Positions 17,787 to 26,080 of a stretch of 64,000 bases of DNA are shown in pieces. The notes beneath the pieces were generated by a model that did no database searches, was not told the origin of the DNA, and was given only the letters and a program-made list of their open reading frames with translations. A program made the position numbers and the translations under genes. Position 1 is the stretch's first letter. Each line of letters starts with the position of its first letter. Origin of the DNA: Caldicellulosiruptor danielii (GTDB lineage: Bacteria; Bacillota; Thermoanaerobacteria; Caldicellulosiruptorales; Caldicellulosiruptoraceae); NCBI RefSeq assembly GCF_034343125.1, contig NZ_CP139957.1, forward strand, positions 2,758,095 through 2,822,094. Direction: 5' to 3'.

Positions 17787-18031
17787 AAGAAATTTTTTGA
17801 AGTTATAATATGATAAGGGGATTGTTGTCTTTCAATTTCTTGGAACCAGTTCCTTCTTTTTTGTCACAGTTTGACTTGTTGCCCACCTTTTATTTCTACA
17901 ATCTTGTCATCTACAGTACTGCTTAAAGTCATGTTTTTCTGTCCAAAATTTTTGGATGATGGTATAAATATAATAGAGAACAAACTGGTCAGGGGGAGAT
18001 AATCTACAATGACAAAAAAATATTTGCAGTA

Positions 18032-19477
18032 TTGTTAACTTTGGCCTTCATACTTATGTTATGGCAGAATAATACCAGTGCTTACATTCTAAAAAGAGAC
18101 ACGAGGACCGTTAATTCAGAAGATGCAGGTTTAATACCAATTGACGAGGTAGTAAAAAGAGGTTGGATGGTATTGGCAAACGGAGTATTTCAAATGGATG
18201 GATATGTTACAAAAGGCGGAATAGCAGTTATTCTCTCAAGAGTAGTCGGACTTGACAAAAAACTAAAAAATCCTGCCAAACCAACGTTTACTGATGTTCC
18301 AAAAACACACCCTTACTACAGATATATTGAAACCATGAAGGACTGTTTGCCTTATGAAGAAACCGAAAAAGGGCTTATGCTGTACCCGGACAAACCCATC
18401 ACAGTCCAAGAAGCAGTTTATGCAACAATTAAAGCTACAAGATTTCACCCGGAGTTATGGAACATCAAACGAAATAAGGCTACACTTCATACACTGGAAG
18501 TTGTTACAAACAGCCAGAGAAACGACTTTGACTTGATTTCAGACAAGTATTTCCCGTTCATGTATATTGGCATAATATATCATCTGCTTGACACCATATC
18601 ATGGGGTACACGCGAAAAACAACCAGATGGTACAGTAAAATATGTATATACTTACAGATGCAATCCTCATTTTTACATTGAAAGAGCAGCTCTTGCTAAT
18701 ATGCTGTATATTATAACATTACCTGAGGTCAAATCCATCGATGATGTGTATGAACTTTCTATCCAGAGCATGAAAAACGCTCAAAACACTTTTGCTTTTA
18801 ACTATAATCAGACTGTACTGTCAGATATAACGGTAATCAAGTATATTGAAACAGTATTCTTCTATCATTCACCAATGCTGGGATATTACTTTGAAGAAGC
18901 TATTCCAGTAACTTGGAAAGGACCATATATGGTGAAACGGACAACTGACCTGACGCAGAATGAAATAAAGAAAATATACACTACTGCTCAGGAAATTATC
19001 ATAAAAATCATAAAACCTGGAATGAATGATGTGGAGAAATTAAAGGCTATTCATGATTACCTGTTAAAAAATGTAAAGGTAGAGAACTACAATAGCGATA
19101 GTAGAGTTTTAAACGCTTATGGTCCTCTTGTACTTGGTAAATCAGATCCGAGAGGCTTTGCTTGGGCATTTCAAATCCTTGCTCAGATGGCTGGAATACC
19201 TACAATAACTGTACGAGGTGGACTGGGTTACATGGACTGGTATTGGAACAAGGTATACATTAATGGAGAAATCAAAAACATCGATGTTGCAGTAGACAAA
19301 AATATTTTTGATGGTATACCAGAGTTCTACCAGGAAGGCGAACAATACAAATTCTTTCTTGTTTCTGATGATATGCTAGAAGCAAACGACCACACTTGGG
19401 ATAAAAAATCACTTTCAGAGAACGAGAAATATCTATTCAGGCATATGATGTTTTGCCAGCCAGTAGAATTGAAATAA
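18032..19477 (+). CDS. SLH-like and transglutaminase-fold protein, probably catalytically dead; start disrupted
   Basis: The readable frame gives 481 residues from TTG 18032. It begins inside a hydrophobic signal segment (LTLAFILMLWQNNTSAYIL). The natural start is probably ATG 18009, which has GGGGGAG 9 bp upstream but is one base out of frame; with eight instead of seven A residues at 18014-18020 it would give MTKKIFAVLLTLAF and a full signal peptide. Residues 50-140 resemble SLH segments (YVTKGGIAVILSRV, TFTDVPKTHPYYRYIE), which anchor proteins to the cell wall. Residues 330-450 have a transglutaminase-like fold (VEKLKAIHDYLLKNVKV, GFAWAFQILAQMAGIP, NGEIKNIDVAVD), but the usual catalytic Cys position reads SDPRGFA and the usual HxWN reads DWYWN. 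A binding or structural role is therefore more likely than catalysis. Confidence 0.65.
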   Translation: MLTLAFILMLWQNNTSAYILKRDTRTVNSEDAGLIPIDEVVKRGWMVLANGVFQMDGYVTKGGIAVILSRVVGLDKKLKNPAKPTFTDVPKTHPYYRYIETMKDCLPYEETEKGLMLYPDKPITVQEAVYATIKATRFHPELWNIKRNKATLHTLEVVTNSQRNDFDLISDKYFPFMYIGIIYHLLDTISWGTREKQPDGTVKYVYTYRCNPHFYIERAALANMLYIITLPEVKSIDDVYELSIQSMKNAQNTFAFNYNQTVLSDITVIKYIETVFFYHSPMLGYYFEEAIPVTWKGPYMVKRTTDLTQNEIKKIYTTAQEIIIKIIKPGMNDVEKLKAIHDYLLKNVKVENYNSDSRVLNAYGPLVLGKSDPRGFAWAFQILAQMAGIPTITVRGGLGYMDWYWNKVYINGEIKNIDVAVDKNIFDGIPEFYQEGEQYKFFLVSDDMLEANDHTWDKKSLSENEKYLFRHMMFCQPVELK

Positions 19478-19519
19478 AAAACCCTTCAGGTAAAAGGTGA
19501 TTCACATTGCTACATTAAA

Positions 19520-19549
19520 ACACGTCCTTATATAGGACGTGTTTTTTTA
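19520..19549 (+). terminator. Intrinsic terminator
   Basis: ACACGTCC (19520-19527), loop, GGACGTGT (19534-19541), then a run of T residues. Confidence 0.85.
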
Positions 19550-19692
19550 TCAAACTGTTCATTTGTATATTTATATTAATGCAACAACAGAAAGTTGTAA
19601 ATACCTACATAAACTTGAAAATGCGATATGGAAACATCTTTATCAAATTTTTGTCGTACTTAGCTTAGCTTCTGTTAATTTCATCATCTTTC

Positions 19693-19721
19693 TTGACAAT
19701 TCTTTATTTACTTGCTATATT
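19693..19721 (+). promoter_or_regulatory. Promoter of bioY
   Basis: TTGACA (19693-19698), a 17-bp spacer, TATATT (19716-19721), 50 bp before the GTG start. Confidence 0.7.
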
Positions 19722-19724
19722 TTT

Positions 19725-19754
19725 AGTAAACCATTTTAAATTAAAAGTTTACAT
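19725..19754 (+). promoter_or_regulatory. BirA-like biotin operator
   Basis: AGTAAACC at the left and GTTTACAT at the right form an inverted repeat with a 15-bp AT-rich centre, matching the layout of BirA operators (GTAAAC ... GTTTAC). It begins 4 bp after the -10, across the start of transcription, so bound BirA would block bioY. Biotin control is inferred from the site and from the gene it precedes. Confidence 0.65.
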
Positions 19755-19770
19755 TAAGGAGGCAAAAAAC

Positions 19771-20326
19771 GTGGAAAATACAAAAAGCACATACACAACA
19801 AAAATGCTTGTTCTCTCTGCTCTTTTTACGGCAATAGTTGCTGCATGTAGCCAAATTTCTATTCCGATAGGGCCTGTGCCGTTTACTCTGCAGGTTTTGG
19901 CAATTTTTTTGGCAAGTTTAATTTTGCCGCCCAAAGTTTGCGTTTTTAAGTCTTCTTGTGTATGACCTTTTGGGTGCTGTAGGTGTACCAGTATTTGCCG
20001 GCTTTACGGGTGGACTTTCTAAATTTGTAGGACCTACCGGTGGTTATTTGATGGCATTTCCAATAGCAGCGTTTGTTACAAGCTATATAAATGCAAAAAA
20101 GCCAATAAAAAATGAGGCAGCAAACGCCTCAGTAGCACTCATTTTGGGGCTTGCAATCATCTACGTTTTTGGATTTTTGTATCTGTCGTGGGCTGCAAAC
20201 ATGACACTCAAAAAAGCTTTTGCTGCAGGTGTTTTACCATTTATAATCCCGGACATCATAAAACTTGCAATTGCATATTTGATTGTCCGTGCAGTAAAAA
20301 GTCGCAAAGTGCTGAGTATCGCATAG
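19771..20326 (+). pseudogene. bioY: Biotin transporter substrate-binding membrane subunit BioY (frameshifted as sequenced)
   Basis: GTG 19771 follows AAGGAGG. The first 55 codons (KMLVLSALFTAIVAACSQIS, PIGPVPFTLQVLAIF) are BioY. At CCGCCCAAAGTTTGCG (19926-19941) the frame runs to a false stop (KVCVFKSSCV). One A fewer restores KFAFLSLLVYDLLGAVGVPV and the rest of the protein to 20326 (GGLSKFVGPTGGYLMAFPIA). Total length would be about 185 residues with six membrane helices, normal for the family. BioY is the S component of an energy-coupling-factor biotin importer. The tail overlaps the 3' end of recD2, which is read from the other strand, by 71 bp. Confidence 0.85.
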
Positions 20327-22481
20327 CCTCTTTTTGGTTTGCTATCATATACTCTAAGGCGCTTTTTTTGCCCACCAGCACAACAAGTTCTTTTGCCCGT
20401 GTGACGGCAGTGTAAAGAAGGTTTCTTGTCATCAAAATGGGGTAGGTCTCAACAACCGGCATTACTATGCATTTAAACTCTGACCCTTGCGATTTGTGAA
20501 CAGTCATAGCATATGCAAGCTCTAAGTCGTCAAGCAGAGAAAAGTCATAGTACACAAGCTTTTCATCGTCAAACAGAATCTCTAAAACACCTTGTGCCCT
20601 GTCGATATCTTTGACAACTCCAATGTCACCGTTGAATATCCCTGTTGAGACCCTGCCCTTTTCTTCTCCTTGCACAACCTCATATTCCAGCGAATAGTTG
20701 TTTTTCACCTGCATAACCTTGTCTCCTACCCTGAACAGATTTTCTTTGTAAGCATACTCCTTTTTAGATGGATGAGGTGGGTTGAGATACTTTTGCAATA
20801 CCCTGTTTAGATTGTACATCCCGACAATTCCTTTTTTAGAAGGACACAAAACTTGAATGTCTGTCATCGGGTTGCACGAAAGATAGTTTGGAAGTTTTTT
20901 TACCACAAGTTCAACCACAGTTTTCAAAATCTCTTCCTGAGAGTTTTTCTGGATAAAATAAAAATCGCTCTCTTTTTGAAGATGCGGAAACTCACCTCTG
21001 TTTATCCTGTGAGCATTGATAACTATAAAACTGCTTTCGCTCTGGCGATACACCTCTGTCAAAGTTGTGCACGGCACAATTTGGCTTTTTATAAGGTCTT
21101 TTAAAACATTTCCTGCACCAACAGATGGAAGCTGGTCTTTGTCTCCGACAAGCACAATTCTTGTTGTGGGTTTTGTTGCAGCAAGAAGATAGTTCATAAG
21201 GAAACTGTCCACCATGCTCATCTCATCAACCACGATGACCTCGCATTTTAAGGGATTGCCCGGTCCTCTTTGGAAAATAACATGTGTGTCTAAAACTGTC
21301 ATTTCCAAAAGCCTATGAATGGTCTTTGCTTCTCTTTCGCAGGCTGATTGCATCCTCTTTGCAGCTCTTCCTGTTGGTGCGCAAAGAAAAACCTTTTTAC
21401 CTTCACCTTCGAAAATCTGAATGATGCACTTTATGATTGTGGTCTTCCCTGTGCCAGGACCGCCTGTTATTATGCTAACACCTTGAGTCAGTGCCATTTT
21501 GATAGCTTTCTTCTGATTTGGCGAAAATGTAATCCCATTTTTTTCTTCAAACAGCGAAATTTTTTCTTCTATATCAGCAATGTCATCATATTCTTTTAGC
21601 ATTGACAGGATCTTATCTGCTATATACCTCTCGCATTCATAGTAGCCATACAAAAACACCATCATTTGTGATTCGACTTCATCTTTCACAATTCTTCTTT
21701 CTTCCTCTAAAGCTTCAAGCGCTTCTTCAATTTTTTCTACTGGAAGGTCAAGTGTTTTGATACAAAGCTGTTTGAGCTTGTTTTCTGGCAGGCAGGTGTG
21801 CCCTTCACTATTTGCTGCCAGTGTCAAAAGATTTAGAATCTTGGCAGAAATTCTTCTTCTGTCATCTGGCATAATTCCCATGTCAAGTGCAAGCCTGTCC
21901 ACCTTTTTAAAGTCAAGTTCCGGGAACACATCTAAAAGAAAATATGGATTTTCCTGCAAAAGTGACAGAGCAGAAAATCCATGGAGTTTAAATAGCCTCA
22001 TAGCGTGGTTCTGTGAAAGCCCGTACTGTGAAAAGATTGACATGATATCTTTTAGGAATTTCTGAAACGCAAACATGTTTCTTATCCGCTCAACCTTTTC
22101 AGGTGTCATGCCACGAATAGTCAAAAGTTTTTCTGGCTCTTCCTGCAGGACCCTTGCGGTGTCATCTCCAAAGGTATCAACAATCTTCTTTGCAGTCTTC
22201 TGTCCGATACCTTTAATCACACCTGACGCAAGGTACAAGTATATCTCATCTTTTGTCTGTGGCAAAAGTTTCTCAAGGTAGCTTACTTTCAGCTGCTGAC
22301 CGTAAACAGGATGGACATAAAACTCTCCGTACACGCTTACCTTTTCACCAATAGCAATGTCTGGGACTATCCCTACTGCAGTGAACACTTCATCATCGCA
22401 GATTATCTCAAATACTGTATAGTTGTTTTCCAAATTCCTGTAGATTATGTCGCTTACCATGCCTTGAATGTTCTGCTGCAT
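20256..22481 (-). CDS. recD2: RecD2-type ATP-dependent DNA helicase
   Basis: A 741-residue protein with the long N-terminal region of the RecD2/YrrC family, including the helix-hairpin-helix block GVIKGIGQKTAKKIVDTFG near residue 90. The superfamily 1 helicase motifs follow: Walker A GGPGTGKTT (about 341-349), Walker B VIVVDEMSMVD, motif III LVGDKDQLPSVGAG, and the C-terminal YAMTVHKSQGSEF and LLYTAVTRAKELV. It unwinds DNA 5' to 3' and works in repair and replication-fork maintenance; family members lack RecBC partners, and none is seen here. The ATG follows GGAGAAG. Confidence 0.95.
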   Translation of the reverse strand: MQQNIQGMVSDIIYRNLENNYTVFEIICDDEVFTAVGIVPDIAIGEKVSVYGEFYVHPVYGQQLKVSYLEKLLPQTKDEIYLYLASGVIKGIGQKTAKKIVDTFGDDTARVLQEEPEKLLTIRGMTPEKVERIRNMFAFQKFLKDIMSIFSQYGLSQNHAMRLFKLHGFSALSLLQENPYFLLDVFPELDFKKVDRLALDMGIMPDDRRRISAKILNLLTLAANSEGHTCLPENKLKQLCIKTLDLPVEKIEEALEALEEERRIVKDEVESQMMVFLYGYYECERYIADKILSMLKEYDDIADIEEKISLFEEKNGITFSPNQKKAIKMALTQGVSIITGGPGTGKTTIIKCIIQIFEGEGKKVFLCAPTGRAAKRMQSACEREAKTIHRLLEMTVLDTHVIFQRGPGNPLKCEVIVVDEMSMVDSFLMNYLLAATKPTTRIVLVGDKDQLPSVGAGNVLKDLIKSQIVPCTTLTEVYRQSESSFIVINAHRINRGEFPHLQKESDFYFIQKNSQEEILKTVVELVVKKLPNYLSCNPMTDIQVLCPSKKGIVGMYNLNRVLQKYLNPPHPSKKEYAYKENLFRVGDKVMQVKNNYSLEYEVVQGEEKGRVSTGIFNGDIGVVKDIDRAQGVLEILFDDEKLVYYDFSLLDDLELAYAMTVHKSQGSEFKCIVMPVVETYPILMTRNLLYTAVTRAKELVVLVGKKSALEYMIANQKEAMRYSALCDFLLHGQSNMQLQVL

Positions 22482-22532
22482 ATTTTTACTTCTTCTCCTT
22501 CAAAAATTACAATTTTACTGCTACCTTATATA

Positions 22533-23045
22533 TTACTCCAAAGAAAACACATTCTCAAGTTCACACTCTTCTTTTATTTTAAGGGCACCCTGCGACCAGA
22601 TACTTTGAAGATAGTCTGTTATGACAGAAGCAAGAGTTATCCTCTTCTTAAAGTACTTCGCAGAACCAAGACAGTTGAGAACTGCGCCACAGCGCAAAAG
22701 CATCTCAAAGTGGTCGTCTTTGTCGTCAATTCTGAATATCTGGCTCATATTGACATAACCAAAGATAGGGTCTGTTTTTACAACTGCTTTTCTTGTCTTT
22801 ACAGGAATGAAGGTGGCATCCGGAAGAACAATGGGAAGAAGATTTTTCTGGCCAATTCGCTGGGAGATAAGTTTTTTGATTGCCTGGCAGTCTATTGCAT
22901 AAAGTGAATATAGTTTTTTGGAAAAGCTTCGAATTGACATTGGCACAATCTTTTTTTCGCCGCTTAAAAAAAGAATCAAAACACTGTCACCATTTTCTGT
23001 GTAGTGTGGCACAAAATATATGATATCCTTTGGAATGCTATTCAT
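22533..23045 (-). CDS. ComK-like competence regulator family protein
   Basis: A 170-residue protein starting at ATG 23045, chosen because AGGAAGGTGAT lies 8 bp upstream; an ATG 13 codons earlier has no ribosome site. The central block LLPIVLPDATFIPVKTRKAVV and then FGYVNMSQIF follows the pattern of ComK (a proline-rich PPI--P--FLFPTLSSTR segment followed by a W/YVN/H motif), and the tail KKRITLASVITDYL fits the family end. ComK in Bacillus activates DNA-uptake genes. Similarity is recognised by pattern only, and DNA-uptake genes are not in the window. Confidence 0.55.
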   Translation of the reverse strand: MNSIPKDIIYFVPHYTENGDSVLILFLSGEKKIVPMSIRSFSKKLYSLYAIDCQAIKKLISQRIGQKNLLPIVLPDATFIPVKTRKAVVKTDPIFGYVNMSQIFRIDDKDDHFEMLLRCGAVLNCLGSAKYFKKRITLASVITDYLQSIWSQGALKIKEECELENVFSLE

Positions 23046-23129
23046 AAGAAATATCACCTTCCTGAAAAAGGCTTTATTTTCCATATTTTTAAAAGTATAT
23101 TTTTATTATACCGAACATTCTTTTGCATG

Positions 23130-23279
23130 TCAATTGTTTTTCATTTGCAAAATCTTCTCGGAAAGCTTGTCGATGCTCTCTGTAAGCTTGTCTATTTTGC
23201 TTTCAAATCTTGTGAGAAGGTAAATGCAAAGCACAATTGGAAAGCCTATATTGGCTATGTTGGCAATTAAATCCTGCAT
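23130..23279 (-). CDS. YvrJ family small membrane protein (49 aa)
   Basis: MQDLIANIANIGFPIVLCIY is a single membrane segment, followed by LLTRFESKIDKLTESIDKL, a basic-amphipathic helix with a heptad look. This is the usual form of YvrJ proteins (about 50 residues, holin-like, role unknown). AAGGAGGTG lies 7 bp before the ATG. It is downstream of the DUF2922 and DUF1659 genes, its regular companions in Firmicutes. Confidence 0.8.
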   Translation of the reverse strand: MQDLIANIANIGFPIVLCIYLLTRFESKIDKLTESIDKLSEKILQMKNN

Positions 23280-23324
23280 ATTTTTCACCTCCTTGTTTGA
23301 ATTTGTTATGTACCTTTAAAAGTT

Positions 23325-23372
23325 TTTTTAAAAACATGCCGACCTGACAAAACTCAAAAAAGTCAGGTCGGC
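23325..23372 (-). terminator. Terminator between the DUF2922 and YvrJ genes
   Basis: GCCGACCTGAC / GTCAGGTCGGC is a perfect 11-bp stem (23338-23348 and 23362-23372). In the minus direction it is followed by a T-rich stretch, so it may end or attenuate the DUF1659-DUF2922 transcript. Confidence 0.7.
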
Positions 23373-23392
23373 ACAATCTTTTGAATGGAATT

Positions 23393-23605
23393 TTATTGCC
23401 CGATTAAAGTAGTCACCTCTCTGTCCACAATTCTTGCTGATACCTTTTCAACAATCGGGCTTGATGTTACAAATATGTTCTTTTGCACAATCAAGTTCAT
23501 CACACTGTCAACCTCGGCAGAGGTCAAGTTTGCTTTTGGGTCGGGGATGGAAAGTCTGAATGTCTTTCCATTTTGAAGTCTGAATGTCAAAACAAGTGTG
23601 AGCAT
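23393..23605 (-). CDS. DUF2922 family protein (70 aa)
   Basis: Starts at ATG 23605 behind AAAGGAGGTG; a longer frame to 23647 lacks a ribosome site. LTLVLTFRLQNGKTFRLSIP and the ending VEKVSARIVDREVTTLIG are the family pattern. The function is not known; in many Firmicutes it is paired with DUF1659 and YvrJ, as here. Confidence 0.85.
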   Translation of the reverse strand: MLTLVLTFRLQNGKTFRLSIPDPKANLTSAEVDSVMNLIVQKNIFVTSSPIVEKVSARIVDREVTTLIGQ

Positions 23606-23663
23606 TATTTCTTTCACCTCCTTTCTTTTGCTTTTAAAATCCTTCAAATTGCCATGGCATCAA

Positions 23664-23876
23664 TTAGTATAAAAGCTCAAAGTTGTTGCTTCTTATAATT
23701 GTGTACAGCGGCTTTGACTGAAGGCTTGCAATTGCCTGGCCAACCTGATACACATCCATATCTTGGGCTTCTGGCTTGATGTCAAAAGAGAGTGTCTTGA
23801 GCCTTATTCTGCCAGTGGATGTCGTGCCGTTTTCAAGTTTGAGCTGAAGCTCTCCCGCAAGTGGTTTTGCTGCCAT
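23664..23876 (-). CDS. DUF1659 family protein (70 aa)
   Basis: Starts at ATG 23876 (GGAGGTGAGGTGAAG before it; an in-frame GTG two codons earlier is too close). LAGELQLKLENG and YQVGQAIASLQSKPLYTIIR are the family pattern. It is the first gene of the small minus-strand cluster that also holds DUF2922 and YvrJ. Confidence 0.8.
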   Translation of the reverse strand: MAAKPLAGELQLKLENGTTSTGRIRLKTLSFDIKPEAQDMDVYQVGQAIASLQSKPLYTIIRSNNFELLY

Positions 23877-23940
23877 CTTCACCTCACCTCCTTTCTGCCT
23901 CTATTTTAAACCCTTGACAGTGTCATTTTCAAAATCTATT

Positions 23941-23954
23941 CGAACGTTTGTTTG
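23941..23954. promoter_or_regulatory. Possible LexA-type box
   Basis: CGAACGTTTGTTTG resembles the Gram-positive SOS box CGAACNNNNGTTCG with two mismatches in the right half. It lies in the 200-bp gap between divergent DUF1659 and spoVAC. Tentative. Confidence 0.25.
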
Positions 23955-24017
23955 ATAAATCTAATCGATATTTTGAGCTAAATCTCAATCAGATCATTTC
24001 AAATCTCGCTTGAGCGT

Positions 24018-24047
24018 GAATAAATCTCAAAAAAATTTAAAATAATA
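24018..24047 (+). promoter_or_regulatory. Putative sigma-G/sigma-F promoter of spoVA
   Basis: GAATA (24018-24022), an 18-bp spacer, AATAATA (24041-24047), close to the forespore consensus GNATR-N18-CATWMTA. This fits the known forespore timing of spoVA in other spore formers. Confidence 0.5.
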
Positions 24048-24084
24048 TCATCTTGAGGTTTTGTTTGCGGAGGTGCTTTGCAAA

Positions 24085-24543
24085 GTGAATATCAAAGATA
24101 AGAAAGCTACGGAATACCAGGCACTTGTGAGGGCAAACGAGCCAAAGACAAACTCTTTCAAAAACTGCATCCTGGCATTCTTGGCTGGCGGGGCTATTTG
24201 CAGCGTGGGTCAAGCGTTTTTGAACCTCTATAGCAGCTTCTTTCCAAAAGATGAGGCACAGGTTCTTACATCTATCACAATGATATTTCTTGGGGCTTTT
24301 CTGACAGGCCTTGGTGTGTATGATAAAATTGGGGCTTTTGCAGGGGCAGGCTCAATAGTTCCCATCACAGGTTTTGCGAATTCTATTGTCTCGCCTGCAA
24401 TTGAGTACAAAAAAGAGGGGTTTGTGTTTGGCGTTGGAAGCAAGATGTTTTTGATTGCAGGACCTGTTCTTGTTTATGGAATTTCCACATCCATACTGGT
24501 AGGGCTTTTTTACTACCTTGTTGAAGTATTTCCTGGGATATGA
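24085..24543 (+). CDS. spoVAC: Stage V sporulation protein AC
   Basis: A 152-residue membrane protein starting at GTG 24085 with GGAGGTG 9 bp upstream; an in-frame TTG at 24061 is less likely. NSFKNCILAFLAGGAICSVG and GAFAGAGSIVPITGFANSIV are SpoVAC blocks, with four to five membrane helices. SpoVA proteins form the inner-membrane channel that moves dipicolinic acid into the forespore and releases it at germination. It is first of three spoVA genes. Confidence 0.93.
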   Translation: MNIKDKKATEYQALVRANEPKTNSFKNCILAFLAGGAICSVGQAFLNLYSSFFPKDEAQVLTSITMIFLGAFLTGLGVYDKIGAFAGAGSIVPITGFANSIVSPAIEYKKEGFVFGVGSKMFLIAGPVLVYGISTSILVGLFYYLVEVFPGI

Positions 24544-24562
24544 AAGTGAGGTCATTTGTACA

Positions 24563-25577
24563 ATGAAAATTGGAAGGGCAACATACAGATTTGAATCAAA
24601 TGTGGCTATATCCGACTGCTTTACAGTTGTTGGGAAAAAAGAGGGGCAAGGGCCTCTTTCGGTATATTTCGACATGGTTATTGAAGATGAGTATGCAGGA
24701 CAAAAGTCCTGGGAGCTTGCAGAGGGAAAGCTTTTGAATATTGCAATAACAAAGCTTGTACAAAGAACCGGGGAAAACCCAGATAACATAGACCTGATTT
24801 TGAGTGGTGACCTTTTGAACCAGCTGTCAAGCTCACACTTTGCTGCAAGGGATTTGGACATTCCGTTTGTGGGGTTGTACGGTGCATGTTCTACCTTTGC
24901 TCTGTCTGTTGGGCTTGCCTCAATATTTGTTGACGGGCGGCTTTGCAAAAAATGTTATTGCTGCAACATCATCTCACTTTTGTTCTGCCGAAAAGCAGTT
25001 CAGATACCCTTTAGAGCTTGGTTGCCAGAGACCTCCAACATCCCAGTGGACTGTAACTGGAGCTGCTGCCTTTTTGATAAGGCAAGAAGATAGCCTTAAT
25101 ATCCCAAAAGTAACACACTTTACAGTTGGCAGGATACTTGATTTTGGAATAAAAGACCCTAACAACATGGGAGCTGCCATGGCACCAGCTGCGTTTGACA
25201 CTATTATAAGACACTTTTCTGACACAAAAAGAAGTTTTGAATACTACGACATGATAATCACAGGCGATTTGGGTTATGTCGGAAGAAAGCTTCTTGAAGA
25301 GCTTTTTAAAAAGGAAGGGATAAGCTTTTGCACTGACCTTTTTGACTGTGGAATTTTGATGTTCGACCCAAAAACTCAAAATACAGGTGCTGGTGCAAGC
25401 GGGTGTGCAGCCTCTGCCTGCGTGTTTGGCGGGTATCTTCACAAGCTTTTGCGTGAGCGCACATTTGAGAGGATTTTAATTGTACCAACAGGTGCTTTGA
25501 TGTCTCAATCTACAGTTCAGCTTGGTGAGAGCATTCCTGTGATTGCTCATGCACTTGCTATTGAGATGATACAATAA
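24563..25577 (+). pseudogene. spoVAD: Stage V sporulation protein AD (frameshifted as sequenced)
   Basis: It starts ATG 24563 (KIGRATYRFESNVAI). The thiolase-like fold is clear in VVGKKEGQGPL and FVGLYGACSTFALSV. At GACGGGCGGCTTTG (24932-24945) one extra G moves the frame; removing it joins ASIFVDG to GFAKNVIAATSSHFCSAEKQ and the rest, through GAAAFLIR and FDCGILMFDPKTQNTGAG, to 25577. The repaired length is about 337 residues, normal for SpoVAD, the soluble DPA-binding member of the channel complex. The only lesion is one base in a G run, so a sequence error is likely. Confidence 0.88.
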
Positions 25578-25622
25578 ATTGCCTTATTTTGAGATTATTA
25601 TAAAAAAGGAGCGATGGAAAAG

Positions 25623-25976
25623 ATGGACTTTCTGAAAGCTTTTTTAGTTGGCGGGCTTATTTGTGTCATTGGACAAATTCTCATTGACAGGACAAAGCTC
25701 ACATCTGCAAGGGTTCTTGTTTTGTTCGTGACGCTCGGGGCAATTTTGCAAGGTCTTGGGATATATCAAAAGCTTGTTGAGTTTGCCGGAGCGGGGGCAA
25801 CTGTGCCTTTGCCCGGTTTTGGATATTCTCTGGCAAAAGGTGCAATTGAAGAGGTAAATAAAATTGGACTTGTCGGAGCGTTCACAGGGGGGGTGTCAAG
25901 AACAGCTGGTGGTATTGCTGCAGCTGTGTTTTTCGGGTATGTAATCTCGCTGATTTTTAATCCAAAAAGTAAGTAG
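25623..25976 (+). CDS. spoVAE: Stage V sporulation protein AE
   Basis: A 117-residue membrane protein. ATG 25623 gives the usual start MDFLKAFLVGGLICVIGQ and has AAGGAG at a suitable distance; ATG 25614 is too close to the ribosome site. FAGAGATVPLPGFGYSLAKG is the family motif. It is the third spoVA gene; spoVAA, AB and AF are absent from this locus. Confidence 0.93.
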   Translation: MDFLKAFLVGGLICVIGQILIDRTKLTSARVLVLFVTLGAILQGLGIYQKLVEFAGAGATVPLPGFGYSLAKGAIEEVNKIGLVGAFTGGVSRTAGGIAAAVFFGYVISLIFNPKSK

Positions 25977-26036
25977 AATAATGTGCCAAGATGAAAAAAG
26001 CAATGCAAAAATAAGGTTTATCATCCCATTATGAAA

Positions 26037-26073
26037 ACAAAAAAGCCGCAGCCGTAAACAGCTGCAGCTTTTG
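26037..26073. terminator. Bidirectional terminator between spoVAE and the minus-strand gene
   Basis: AAAAAGCCGCAGC and GCTGCAGCTTTT form a stem with A run before and T run after, usable by both convergent genes. Confidence 0.75.
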
Positions 26074-26080
26074 AAGTCTT

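Noticed and set aside
17787..18008. A riboswitch before the SLH-like gene
   Set aside because: No recognisable conserved riboswitch core or terminator-antiterminator pair could be drawn.
24840..25093. Overlapping frames in spoVAD taken as two separate genes
   Set aside because: Joining them at a single extra G gives one continuous SpoVAD protein.
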